Source of the DNA: Polaribacter sp. L3A8
GTDB taxonomy: Bacteria; Bacteroidota; Bacteroidia; Flavobacteriales; Flavobacteriaceae
Reading direction: 5' to 3'
NCBI RefSeq assembly: GCF_009796785.1
Contig: NZ_CP047026.1
Span: 434,001-498,000 of the forward strand
Length of the DNA: 64,000 bases
Within the stretch, counting starts at the first letter, position 1. Each line of letters begins with the position of its first letter. Shown piece by piece: positions 9,701 through 16,252 of the stretch. The notes below the pieces were generated by a model that saw only the letters and a program-made list of their open reading frames with translations, made no database searches and was not told the origin of the DNA. The translations under genes and the position numbers were made by a program.

Positions 9701-11110
9701 AAAATTCTCTATTAAATAAGCTTTCCAATCATCACCAAAAACAGATTTTAAATTTGCAATTGTTGGGCAACTGCTAACATTTGTATAGTTTCCAAAATTG
9801 AACAAGACATCAAAGTCTTTAGCATTTTTGTCTTTATAATATCCAGATTTTAAATGTTTAGGTGTTAATTTTTTTGCTATTTCTTCAAAATCGAAATTTG
9901 GTTTTGATTTTCTATAAAAAAGAGATGCTATAATTGACTTTTCTTCAGTATTTAAAAACCTTAATTTATCTTGACTTTCTGGCTTTATTTTAATGGAATT
10001 AATAAAACCTTGCATTCTAAATAATTCAAAATCAGGATGAGAAATAGGTACACAAGCCTTGTCGTTTTCTAAAGGACATTTTGCGACCAATCCTTTTTGA
10101 GATTTTAAAGGTCTTTGATAAAAGATAGCATTTTCAATAGTTGTCCTTAATGTTATTGGTAGGTTTTGTTTATCGCAAATAATGTGGAATTCATTTAAAT
10201 AATGTTCTTCTCTATGGGTGTAATTATTTCTAATTTTTTGCCCTTTTTTGTGTAAACCATAAAAATATTCTCCTAAAGTACTGCAATTAGCCTCTTCTAT
10301 TTTAATTGATAAATCGCTAATTGCACTTTTAACTTTTCCTGAAAATTCTTTACGATTTAACCGTTCTAATAATTTTTCTTTTACTATATCGAATGTTTCA
10401 TCAGTATTTTCCTTTAAAATAGATTTGAATGCTCTACCTAAAACAAATAATGCTTTACTGTTTGCTTCTGTTTTATCGTAAGCTTCTAAAAAATCATTAT
10501 ACATTTTTAATAATTCTTCTGAAGTATTGGCTTGTTGAATTATATCTTCAATGTCATTGTTTTTTTCTTCAACAATTGAATTATCCGAAGTATCTAATCT
10601 ATTACTTAAAAAACCGCGTCTTTGTGAAATATGATATAAAGCTCTACCTAGTTCGTGCTTATCACTTATTTTATTTAAATCTAGTTTTTTGGAAGAAGCG
10701 TTAAACCGAAAGGCATAAGGGTTTTTAATTTGTTCTTTCCTTTCTAATTTATCATTTTGATTGTCTGTACTTAACCACAATCTGAATTCATCATTATTAG
10801 GATATATTTTTTTGTATCTCCAAAGTTTTAGTTCCTCGTCAGTTAATTTAGGGCATAAATTATTATCAGATAAGACCTTTAATAGTTCTAACTTTCTTAA
10901 TTTTCTTCTATATTTAAGTTTTCGTCCACTTCTATAATCAGTACGTTGTGCTGCTTTAGAACTTTCGCTACTTGTTTTTGCTTCAATATTTACGCCCTCT
11001 GAAAATATCCTTACACCTTTATCAATTAAAGAAAACTCGTTTATATCTTTTTCTACTATTGCCCAACCAATACTGTTTGTTCCTAAATCTAATCCTAAAA
11101 TTTTTGCCAT
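6785..11110 (-). CDS. cas9: CRISPR-associated endonuclease Cas9 (type II-C)
   Basis: A 1441-aa RNA-guided nuclease, long for type II-C but usual for Bacteroidota. RuvC-I is KILGLDLGTNSIGWAIVEK (D8). An arginine-rich bridge helix follows (about 50-80, RTDYRSGRKLKYRRKLRKL). RuvC-II is IRIEMARELKS (E765). The HNH domain has FDIEHTVPRSKSLDN with catalytic H861. RuvC-III is HAHHAKDAVVVA (H1023, D1026). The rest (about 1130-1441) would form the wedge and PAM-interacting region. All nuclease residues are present. It is transcribed toward the array, away from a divergent tracrRNA. A likely -7 element (TACCTTTA) lies 20 bases upstream of the ATG. Confidence 0.98.
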   Translation of the reverse strand: MAKILGLDLGTNSIGWAIVEKDINEFSLIDKGVRIFSEGVNIEAKTSSESSKAAQRTDYRSGRKLKYRRKLRKLELLKVLSDNNLCPKLTDEELKLWRYKKIYPNNDEFRLWLSTDNQNDKLERKEQIKNPYAFRFNASSKKLDLNKISDKHELGRALYHISQRRGFLSNRLDTSDNSIVEEKNNDIEDIIQQANTSEELLKMYNDFLEAYDKTEANSKALFVLGRAFKSILKENTDETFDIVKEKLLERLNRKEFSGKVKSAISDLSIKIEEANCSTLGEYFYGLHKKGQKIRNNYTHREEHYLNEFHIICDKQNLPITLRTTIENAIFYQRPLKSQKGLVAKCPLENDKACVPISHPDFELFRMQGFINSIKIKPESQDKLRFLNTEEKSIIASLFYRKSKPNFDFEEIAKKLTPKHLKSGYYKDKNAKDFDVLFNFGNYTNVSSCPTIANLKSVFGDDWKAYLIENFNKKNKDNSSKTPHQIIDAIWHVLFRFDKTEKLKQFVIDYLDCDEDIAIKFSKIKLKQDYGSLSLKAIRNILPYLEKDLLYSHAVFLANMKTVLPQPIWNNEDDRKVINNEVFSIIENYNTYRNIVDIVNGTIKKVKDNQETWNGKNTFVVEAYKKDIEKSIQDYFGLKRWDLFSEEKKGVLLKNSFNLFSTQMELNSGRGEFLKKETLDERVKAFLRDNFNVSEDSLKNLYHPSAIEVYKKAKRSDKDGKLYLGSPLISSIKNPMAMRALHQLRKVINQLIKDDAVDENTIIRIEMARELKSANERTAIRQWQTDLQKKRTSFADEIKAIFKGEIKIDDCNDKIISEYEPTETDILKYQLWLEQNRVCLYTGKTICISDFIGANPKFDIEHTVPRSKSLDNSQINKTLCCSVYNRDIKKDKIPTECNNHEEIMPRINHWYAKYKSLENQIRDITKKVRGATTKENKDRYIQNRTKLRFEYNYLKSKYKTFTITEIPRGFKNSQSVDIGIISKYGNLFLKSLFSKVYPVKGRTTSNLRDIWGLDKKERINHAHHAKDAVVVACCEKDINDALASYYHNYEDYQFYGKPKPSFKHRIPWKGFNNDVNNFDNNTLISHHTPDVLPIQSKKAIRKRGIIQRNEKGEIKYQQGDAVRGALHKESFYGAIKREETNKKGEVEEVVKYVLRKPIDSFSDTDIKHIVDDKIKEIVTNARKEEKIIKKEIETLKKKINKVNDAEEVILKAEIEVLIHKMEHELYILPNKNGSPIPIKKIRYFATDVKVPLEIKKHRDASRHEHKQHYFAKNDSNYCMAIYEGIDGKGRVTRSNLLINNLEAGSYFKKSNVNNQLYPIAPEKDKNNNPLKYILIKGKMVLVYDKNPEELFEMDEQQLLERLFQITQLDVEKSAEIKLLHHTEAREKKTLTSIMGLKSGMKGGKNIGEHKKYPWIKVGVNSFDCLVEGYDFKINSIGKLEII

Positions 11111-11129
11111 AGCTTTTTTTTTACTAAAA

Positions 11130-11137
11130 TAAAGGTA
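11130..11137 (-). promoter_or_regulatory. Probable cas9 -7 promoter element
   Basis: On the minus strand this reads TACCTTTA, one base from the Bacteroidota -7 consensus TAnnTTTG, about 20 bases upstream of the cas9 ATG. I found no good -33 TTG at the expected spacing. The tracrRNA promoter on the other strand also ends in TTTA, so the divergent pair may share this variant. Confidence 0.4.
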
Positions 11138-11195
11138 AGTAAATAAAAAATAGCTACTTTACGGAAAGCCGTAATAATTAATAGAATTTTATTTA

Positions 11196-11203
11196 TATCT
11201 TTA
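11196..11203 (+). promoter_or_regulatory. Probable tracrRNA -7 promoter element
   Basis: TATCTTTA matches TAnnTTTG except the last base and lies about 14 bases before the anti-repeat, implying transcription from around 11210. No clear -33 TTG is visible. Confidence 0.45.
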
Positions 11204-11209
11204 CAGTAG

Positions 11210-11297
11210 ATTAAAATTTCTAATCTTTAATCTTATCACAATAAGGCTATATGCCGTAGATGAAAATCTTTAGTCCTGCTTCGGTAGGACTTTTTTT
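11210..11297 (+). ncRNA. tracrRNA for the type II-C system
   Basis: Bases 11217-11232 are perfectly complementary to the crRNA repeat (16 bp), then an internal bulge (TTAT), then CACAAT pairing with the repeat's GTTGTG, closing with a G-U pair. CAATAAGGC follows, the same junction as in the Neisseria type II-C tracrRNA as I recall it. Next come hairpin GGC-TATAT-GCC (11244-11254), hairpin AGAT-GAAA-ATCT, and a terminator: AGTCCTGC and GTAGGACT closed by a TTCG tetraloop (11272-11291) with a T run to 11297. It is on the opposite strand to cas9 with an intergenic gap of about 100 bases. The 5' end is inferred from the promoter. Confidence 0.93.
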
Positions 11298-11355
11298 ATG
11301 CTTTAAAAAGTAGAAAAACATAATTTTAACAGCCTTTACATACTGTTGTTTTTAA

Positions 11356-11397
11356 AGGAATGGGGATTGTTTTAAAACAACCTCCATTCCTCTTTTT
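11356..11397 (+). terminator. Long hairpin with T tail, orphan
   Basis: AGGAATGG (11356-11363) pairs with CCATTCCT (11384-11391), and inside it TTGTTTT pairs with AAAACAA without a loop; TCTTTTTG follows. It has the form of an intrinsic terminator or the 3' end of a small RNA, but the tracrRNA already ends at 11297 and no gene precedes it. It may terminate tracrRNA read-through or an unrecognised transcript of 11300-11397. Confidence 0.5.
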
Positions 11398-11439
11398 GTA
11401 TATGGCTATGTGTTTTTTTTGCAAGTATAAAATTAAAAC

Positions 11440-11470
11440 AGTAACTTAGGAGGAGTTACTTTAGAGTAAC
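11440..11470 (+). promoter_or_regulatory. Two mutually exclusive hairpins before the 88-aa gene
   Basis: AGTAACT (11440-11446) pairs with AGTTACT (11454-11460) around the loop TAGGAGG, while GTTACT (11455-11460) can instead pair with AGTAAC (11465-11470). The middle arm is shared, so only one hairpin can form. The first loop shows a Shine-Dalgarno-like AGGAGG, although the annotated ATG is 50 bases away. It could be a switch in the leader of the gene at 11503, or a protein-binding site. Confidence 0.35.
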
Positions 11471-11502
11471 ATTATTTATGAACCCTTTAAATTTATACAA
11501 TT

Positions 11503-11769
11503 ATGTTAGCTTTTAGAACAGAAATTAGAAATTCACCAAGAGAACAAACTTTAAAAATTTATTTAAGTGACATTTCATTAGATCACGAATTAAAAATGTT
11601 ACTAGAAAACATTAAAGGTGTTCGTATTGTAGAAGTACAAGAGAGTATGAGTAGAAATAGAGTGGAAGAAAATGTAACCATTTTTAGAGATTTAAAGCAC
11701 TCTATAAATAGCATTAAGGAAAAAGTAGATGCTTTTTTAACCCTTTATTTTGAAAAAGCTGTTATCTAA
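11503..11769 (+). CDS. Small protein of unknown function, 88 aa
   Basis: I do not recognise this 88-aa protein. It has no signal peptide, membrane segment or cysteine. Predicted content is mixed: a strand-like start (LKIYLSDISL), a helix (DHELKMLLENI), a strand (KGVRIVEVQES), a charged stretch, and a C-terminal helix (HSINSIKEKVDAFLTLYFEKAV), which resembles a small alpha-beta fold of the ACT or ferredoxin type, though that is only an impression. It stands alone between the tracrRNA region and the cold-shock gene and has an unusual leader with alternative hairpins. It does not match any Cas or anti-CRISPR family I know. Confidence 0.6.
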   Translation: MLAFRTEIRNSPREQTLKIYLSDISLDHELKMLLENIKGVRIVEVQESMSRNRVEENVTIFRDLKHSINSIKEKVDAFLTLYFEKAVI

Positions 11770-11860
11770 ATATTGCTTTTTTTAACTTACCTATTTACGC
11801 GTAATCATAGCCAAATAATAAGGAATTTTATAATAAATTAAAAAGAAAACAATTATAAGG

Positions 11861-11890
11861 TTGTATATCAGAAAAATGGAACCATCTTTG
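11861..11890 (+). promoter_or_regulatory. Cold-shock gene promoter
   Basis: A -33 TTG at 11861-11863, a 19-base spacer, and a -7 element CATCTTTG at 11883-11890 (TAnnTTTG with one mismatch). This is the Bacteroidota sigma-A architecture and predicts a start near 11897 and a short leader of about 30 bases. Confidence 0.7.
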
Positions 11891-11927
11891 CATATATAAT
11901 TAGTATTATAAATTTAACAACATTATT

Positions 11928-12119
11928 ATGAGTAAAGGTACAGTAAAGTTTTTCAACGAAACAAAAGGATTTGGTTTTATTACTGAAGAAGGAGTAGACA
12001 AAGATCATTTTGTACACGTTTCTGGTTTAATTGATGAAATTAGAGAAGGTGACGAAGTTGAATTTGACTTACAAGAAGGAAACAAAGGTTTAAACGCAGT
12101 TAACGTAAAAGTTATCTAA
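11928..12119 (+). CDS. Cold-shock protein, CspA family
   Basis: A 63-aa single cold-shock domain protein that binds single-stranded RNA or DNA. RNP1 (KGFGFIT) and RNP2 (HFVHVSGL) are both visible within the five-strand barrel, and the length is typical of Bacteroidota CspA. It is monocistronic, between its own promoter and a strong terminator. The 5' leader is short, so the long thermosensitive leader of enterobacterial cspA is not evident. Confidence 0.95.
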   Translation: MSKGTVKFFNETKGFGFITEEGVDKDHFVHVSGLIDEIREGDEVEFDLQEGNKGLNAVNVKVI

Positions 12120-12140
12120 GAAATATACTTAAAGTTTTAT

Positions 12141-12174
12141 AAAAGCCCATCAATTAATTGATGGGCTTTTTTTT
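12141..12174 (+). terminator. Terminator of the cold-shock gene
   Basis: AAAAGCCCATCAATT and its exact complement AATTGATGGGCTTTT form a continuous dyad followed by further T residues. It lies 21 bases after the stop codon. Confidence 0.9.
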
Positions 12175-12538
12175 ATGTTTTTAATTATCCTTAAGCTTTA
12201 AAAGCACAAAAAGGCCTAAAACAATTACTATAAGTACAAAGGAAACATACTTGTTTATTTGTAATAACTATTGCTTATAGCAAAAATTAAGATTGCAAAT
12301 CATAGTTTAATAAGTTACTGTATTTTAGAGTTACAATATTGTTTAAGTACTTATTAAACAAAATGAAAATAACATAAAACTAGTGTTATTCTAATATGTA
12401 CTCTAAAGTAAAATAACGGAGTATAAACTTATTAATGCTAGATTCATTAATTTTATTTCTATTTTTTTAATGATAATAGTCATGTTTTTAATAATGAGAT
12501 AGATATAAATTGCAAGCTTAATTAAAATTAATTAAACA
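12175..12538. other. Non-coding interval, 364 bases
   Basis: No gene seen. It contains several scattered GTTAC/GTAAC and TTTAGAGTTACA-like motifs (for example at 12314-12332) that recall the hairpin arms at 11440-11470, and a short hydrophobic minus-strand frame (about 12186-12260) without a proper start codon. It should contain the promoter of the 599-aa gene, but I could not place a convincing -7 element. Confidence 0.5.
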
Positions 12539-14338
12539 ATGAAAAAGGCACATTCATTTCACATTCCTGTAATGGGAATTGGGTTTACAATAGATTCTCC
12601 TTTAAAAGTAGCACAATTTGGTATTGATTCTGTTGTTTCTTTGGTAGACGATATTTTAGTAGAAAAAATGCGTAAAATTTACAGCGAAAAATTTGAAATA
12701 CCTTATAAAGAGATTTCAGACAAAGTTGATGATTTTAGAGCAAAGAGAATTACCTCTTATTTAAATCTATTACACGATCAAACAGAAGAAAAATTTAATC
12801 AATTAAAAAATATTACTTCAGAAAAAAGTAAGGCTTTAAAAGATTATATTCAGATGTTACCAGAATATTCTTCTTTAAAAAAAGAGTTTCATAAATTAAC
12901 AGAAGATGGCGTAGATTTTTCTAAAATGAAAGATTGGGCAAATAAAAATTTGTCTATGGGGAGTATTGATGTCAATATTATGACAAAGATTGATAAAGCA
13001 AATTACCTTAATAAAGAATTATTACCAATAGAATATAATGATGCACATGCAGCTTTAAGAGGTTTTTCTGAAAGTAAATTAGCATCCTCATTAGTACTTT
13101 CTGCGGGTATGAATCCTAGGTTATACACTTATATGAGTAATTTTAAAGATTTTTTTCCTGATAAAAATGGTTACATTAAAAAGAAAATTATTTTAAAGGT
13201 AAGCGATTATAGATCTGCTTTTATTCAAGGAAAATTTTTAGCTAAAAAAGGCTTATGGGTTTCAGAATACAGAATAGAATCTGGTTTAAATTGTGGAGGA
13301 CACGCCTTTGCTACAGATGGTTTTTTAATGGGGCCTGTTTTAAAAGAGTTTAAAGAAAATAAAGAAACTCTAAAAAGTACAACATTAACATTATTAATGG
13401 AAGCTTTAAAAGAAGCCGATAAAATTATACCTGCTAAAGATTTAGAATTAAAAATCACCACTCAAGGTGGTGTTGGTACCGATGAGGAGCATGCATTTTT
13501 AATGGAAGAATATCAATTAGATTCAGTAGGGTGGGGAAGTCCATTTTTATTGGTTCCGGAGGCTACAAGTGTAGATGCTAAAACAATGGAAAAATTAGCA
13601 AGCGCTAAAGAATCTGATTTGTATTTAAGTAATACATCTCCTTTAGGGGTTCCTTTTAACACACTTAGAGGAAATACAAAAGATATTCAAAAACAACAGC
13701 ATATCGATAAAAACAGACCAGGTAGTGCTTGTCCTAATAAATTTATCGCTTTAAATTACGAATTTAAAGATACAGGTTTGTGTACTGCATCAAGAGAATA
13801 TCAGCATTTAAAATTAAAAGAATTAGATGCTTTAGAATTATCTGTAGAAGATAAAAAGCGTAAATATGATGCAATTATCGAAAAATCTTGTATTTGTGTT
13901 GGTTTAAGTACATCTACATTAATTTTAAATAATGTAAGTACTAAGAAAACTGGCGATGGTGTTTCTGTTTGTCCTGGACCTAATATGGCGTATTATGATA
14001 AAGTAATGAGCTTACGCGGAATTACAGATCATATTTATGGTAGAAAGAATATGATTTCTAGATTAGACAGACCTAATGTTTTTGTAAAAGAGTTGTCTCT
14101 TTACATTACACATTTACAAGAAAAAGTGGCAGATGTAAAAGCTACAATTGATAAAAAACAATTGCGTTATTTATTAAAATTTAAAAAGAATTTAGAAGCC
14201 GGAATTCTGTATTATACTGAATTATTTTTAGAGAAAAAAGAGTCTTTTGTAGATCAAAAAGAAGCGCTTTTAAATGCACTTCAGTTTCAGCAAAACAAAC
14301 TAATATTGATTAGTGAACAAATAGAAAAGTTAAAGTAA
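12539..14338 (+). CDS. Uncharacterised 599-aa protein, possible flavin-oxidoreductase-like fold
   Basis: I do not recognise a named family with certainty. The opening (HSFHIPVMGIGFTIDSPLKVA) and the block ITTQGGVGTDEEHAFLMEEY followed by VGWGSPFLLVPEATSVD suggest a TIM-barrel FMN enzyme of the glutamate-synthase or nitronate-monooxygenase type, with a GG-V-GT phosphate-grip-like loop. Cysteines sit in conserved-looking places: LNCGGHAF, GSACPNKF, GLCTASREYQ, KSCICVGLS and SVCPGPNMAYY, a spacing that could hold an Fe-S cluster or a zinc. The C-terminus (about 500-599) is predicted coiled helix. There is no signal peptide, so it is probably cytoplasmic. It is monocistronic and ends at a bidirectional terminator shared with purA. 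Confidence 0.6.
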   Translation: MKKAHSFHIPVMGIGFTIDSPLKVAQFGIDSVVSLVDDILVEKMRKIYSEKFEIPYKEISDKVDDFRAKRITSYLNLLHDQTEEKFNQLKNITSEKSKALKDYIQMLPEYSSLKKEFHKLTEDGVDFSKMKDWANKNLSMGSIDVNIMTKIDKANYLNKELLPIEYNDAHAALRGFSESKLASSLVLSAGMNPRLYTYMSNFKDFFPDKNGYIKKKIILKVSDYRSAFIQGKFLAKKGLWVSEYRIESGLNCGGHAFATDGFLMGPVLKEFKENKETLKSTTLTLLMEALKEADKIIPAKDLELKITTQGGVGTDEEHAFLMEEYQLDSVGWGSPFLLVPEATSVDAKTMEKLASAKESDLYLSNTSPLGVPFNTLRGNTKDIQKQQHIDKNRPGSACPNKFIALNYEFKDTGLCTASREYQHLKLKELDALELSVEDKKRKYDAIIEKSCICVGLSTSTLILNNVSTKKTGDGVSVCPGPNMAYYDKVMSLRGITDHIYGRKNMISRLDRPNVFVKELSLYITHLQEKVADVKATIDKKQLRYLLKFKKNLEAGILYYTELFLEKKESFVDQKEALLNALQFQQNKLILISEQIEKLK

Positions 14339-14357
14339 TTTTTTTAGAATTGAACAT

Positions 14358-14395
14358 AAAAAAAGCATCTTTCAAAATATTGAAAGATGCTTTTT
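14358..14395. terminator. Bidirectional terminator between the 599-aa gene and purA
   Basis: AAAAAGCATCTTTCAA pairs with TTGAAAGATGCTTTTT around a 4-base loop. A and T runs on both sides serve the two convergent genes. Confidence 0.9.
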
Positions 14396-14416
14396 AATTT
14401 TATAGTAAATTACTAA

Positions 14417-15688
14417 TTATCTTGTAATTGTTTGTTTTCTATCTGGCCCAACAGAAACAATAGATACAGGAACTCCAGTTTCTTTTTCAATAAAAGCAAC
14501 ATAGTCTAGTAAATTTTGTGGTAATTGATCTGCAGAAGTCATTTTAGTTAAATCTTCATCCCATCCTTTAAATTCAGAATAGTTTACAGAAACATTTTCT
14601 GGTTCTATATTATAAGGTAAGTGGCTAATTTCTTTTCCTTTATAGTTATAAGTAGTACATACTTTTAAGGTATCAAATCCAGATAAAACATCACCTTTCA
14701 TCATCATTAATTGTGTAACACCATTTACATCTACAGCATATTTTAATGCAACTAGATCTAACCAACCACAACGTCTTGCTCTACCTGTTGTTGCACCAAA
14801 TTCATGACCAATTCTAGCCATATCTTCACCATCTTTATCAAATAATTCGGTAGGAAAAGGTCCAGAACCAACACGAGTAGTATATGCTTTAAAGATTCCA
14901 AAAACTTCTCCAATTCTATTTGGAGCAACTCCTAAACCAGTACAAGCACCTGCTGCAGTAGTGTTAGAAGAAGTTACAAAAGGATAGGTACCAAAGTCAA
15001 TATCTAATAAAGACCCTTGCGCTCCTTCAGCTAAAATTGTTTTTTTATCTTTTATAGCTTGGTTTAAAAACTCTTCACTATCAATAAAAGCTAAAGTTCT
15101 TAATTTATCAATTCCTCTAATAAATTCTGCTTCTAATTCTTTTAAATCATATTCTACCTGAACATCAAAGAATTCTAACATTTTAATATGTTTAGCTGTT
15201 AAAGCATCATATTTTTCTTTCCAGTCTTCTAATTCTAAATCTCCAACTCTCATTCCGTTTCTACCGGTTTTGTCCATATAAGTTGGACCAATACCTTTTA
15301 ATGTAGAACCAATTTTAGCTTTTCCTTTAGAGGTTTCTGAAGCTGCATCTAATAATCTGTGTGTTGGTAAGATTAAATGTGCTTTTCTAGAAATTAATAA
15401 TTTAGAAGTATAATCTATGTTGTGTTTGTCTAGATTTTCTAATTCTTTTTTAAAGATTACTGGGTCAATTACAACTCCATTACCAACTACATTTAAAGCT
15501 GTTTTATGGAATATTCCAGAAGGAATTGTGTGTAAGACATGTTTATGTCCATCAAAAATTAAAGTATGTCCCGCATTTGGACCACCTTGAAAACGTGCAA
15601 TGATATCATAGTTTTTTGTAAGTACGTCTACAATTTTACCTTTTCCTTCATCTCCCCATTGTAATCCTAGTAATAAATCTACAGCCAT
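14417..15688 (-). CDS. purA: Adenylosuccinate synthetase
   Basis: It catalyses IMP + aspartate + GTP to adenylosuccinate, the first committed step to AMP. The 423-aa protein opens with LLLGLQWGDEGKGKIVD, the family P-loop, and contains GGPNAGHT (IMP and GTP site), GSTLKGIGPTYMDKTGRNG and TTGRARRCGWLDL, in the correct order and at full length. It lies 39 bases downstream of the Fur-like gene and 3' of relA/spoT on the same strand, probably one transcript that ends at the shared bidirectional terminator. Confidence 0.97.
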   Translation of the reverse strand: MAVDLLLGLQWGDEGKGKIVDVLTKNYDIIARFQGGPNAGHTLIFDGHKHVLHTIPSGIFHKTALNVVGNGVVIDPVIFKKELENLDKHNIDYTSKLLISRKAHLILPTHRLLDAASETSKGKAKIGSTLKGIGPTYMDKTGRNGMRVGDLELEDWKEKYDALTAKHIKMLEFFDVQVEYDLKELEAEFIRGIDKLRTLAFIDSEEFLNQAIKDKKTILAEGAQGSLLDIDFGTYPFVTSSNTTAAGACTGLGVAPNRIGEVFGIFKAYTTRVGSGPFPTELFDKDGEDMARIGHEFGATTGRARRCGWLDLVALKYAVDVNGVTQLMMMKGDVLSGFDTLKVCTTYNYKGKEISHLPYNIEPENVSVNYSEFKGWDEDLTKMTSADQLPQNLLDYVAFIEKETGVPVSIVSVGPDRKQTITR

Positions 15689-15727
15689 TATAGTTGTGTT
15701 AATTGTTGTTTATTGTTGTATTGTTAA

Positions 15728-16177
15728 TTAAGATTTGTTCTTTTTTGTTCCGTAAAAGTAAAGTGAATGATTATGAATATCAATATCAAAAACGTCTTCT
15801 ATGGTTTTTTTTATAACTTGAATTCGTGGATCACAAAATTCTTTTACGTCTCCAGAATCCGTAAAAATTACGTGATCGTGATTTTTATCGAAGTAACTTT
15901 TTTCATAACGGGCCATAGATTGCCCATCAAACTGATGCTTTCTTACTAAACCGCAGTCTAAAAGTAAATCTATTGTATTATAAAGTGTAGCTCTACTAAC
16001 TCTATAATTTTTATTTTTCATTTTAATATAGAGAGATTCTATATCAAAATGCTCATCAGCTACGTATATTTCTTGAAGTATAGCATAGCGTTCTGGTGTT
16101 TTTCTATGCTTATTTTCGCTTAAATATGTAGTGAAAACTTTTTTTACTATTTCTTGATTTTCAAGAGAATTGCTCAT
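15728..16177 (-). CDS. Fur/PerR-family metalloregulator lacking structural-zinc cysteines
   Basis: A 149-aa protein with the Fur winged helix ([14 protein letters not shown], then [21 protein letters not shown]) and metal-site residues in the dimerisation domain ([28 protein letters not shown]). Most Fur and PerR proteins carry CxxC pairs for a structural zinc; here the first pair is replaced (IFTDSGDV) and the second is absent because the chain stops at YGTKKNKS. Regulatory metal binding is still plausible. It sits between relA/spoT and purA, a pairing that suggests nucleotide or stringent control rather than classical iron uptake. Its own target sites were not identified. Confidence 0.9.
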   Translation of the reverse strand: MSNSLENQEIVKKVFTTYLSENKHRKTPERYAILQEIYVADEHFDIESLYIKMKNKNYRVSRATLYNTIDLLLDCGLVRKHQFDGQSMARYEKSYFDKNHDHVIFTDSGDVKEFCDPRIQVIKKTIEDVFDIDIHNHSLYFYGTKKNKS

Positions 16178-16252
16178 TTATGAATGATTTTTTTACAAAA
16201 GACAAATTTACAGTTATTTCTTAATAAATTAATACTTTTAATCAATTGATAT

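Noticed and set aside
6940..10704. Several plus-strand ORFs antisense to cas9
   Set aside because: Low-complexity, hydrophobic or random translations typical of AT-rich antisense frames; cas9 explains the region fully.
12186..12260. Minus-strand hydrophobic frame (KYVSFVLIVIVLGLFVLLKLKDN)
   Set aside because: It looks like a short membrane peptide, but there is no ATG, GTG or TTG start in frame and no ribosome-binding site. Possibly a remnant; not supported as a gene.
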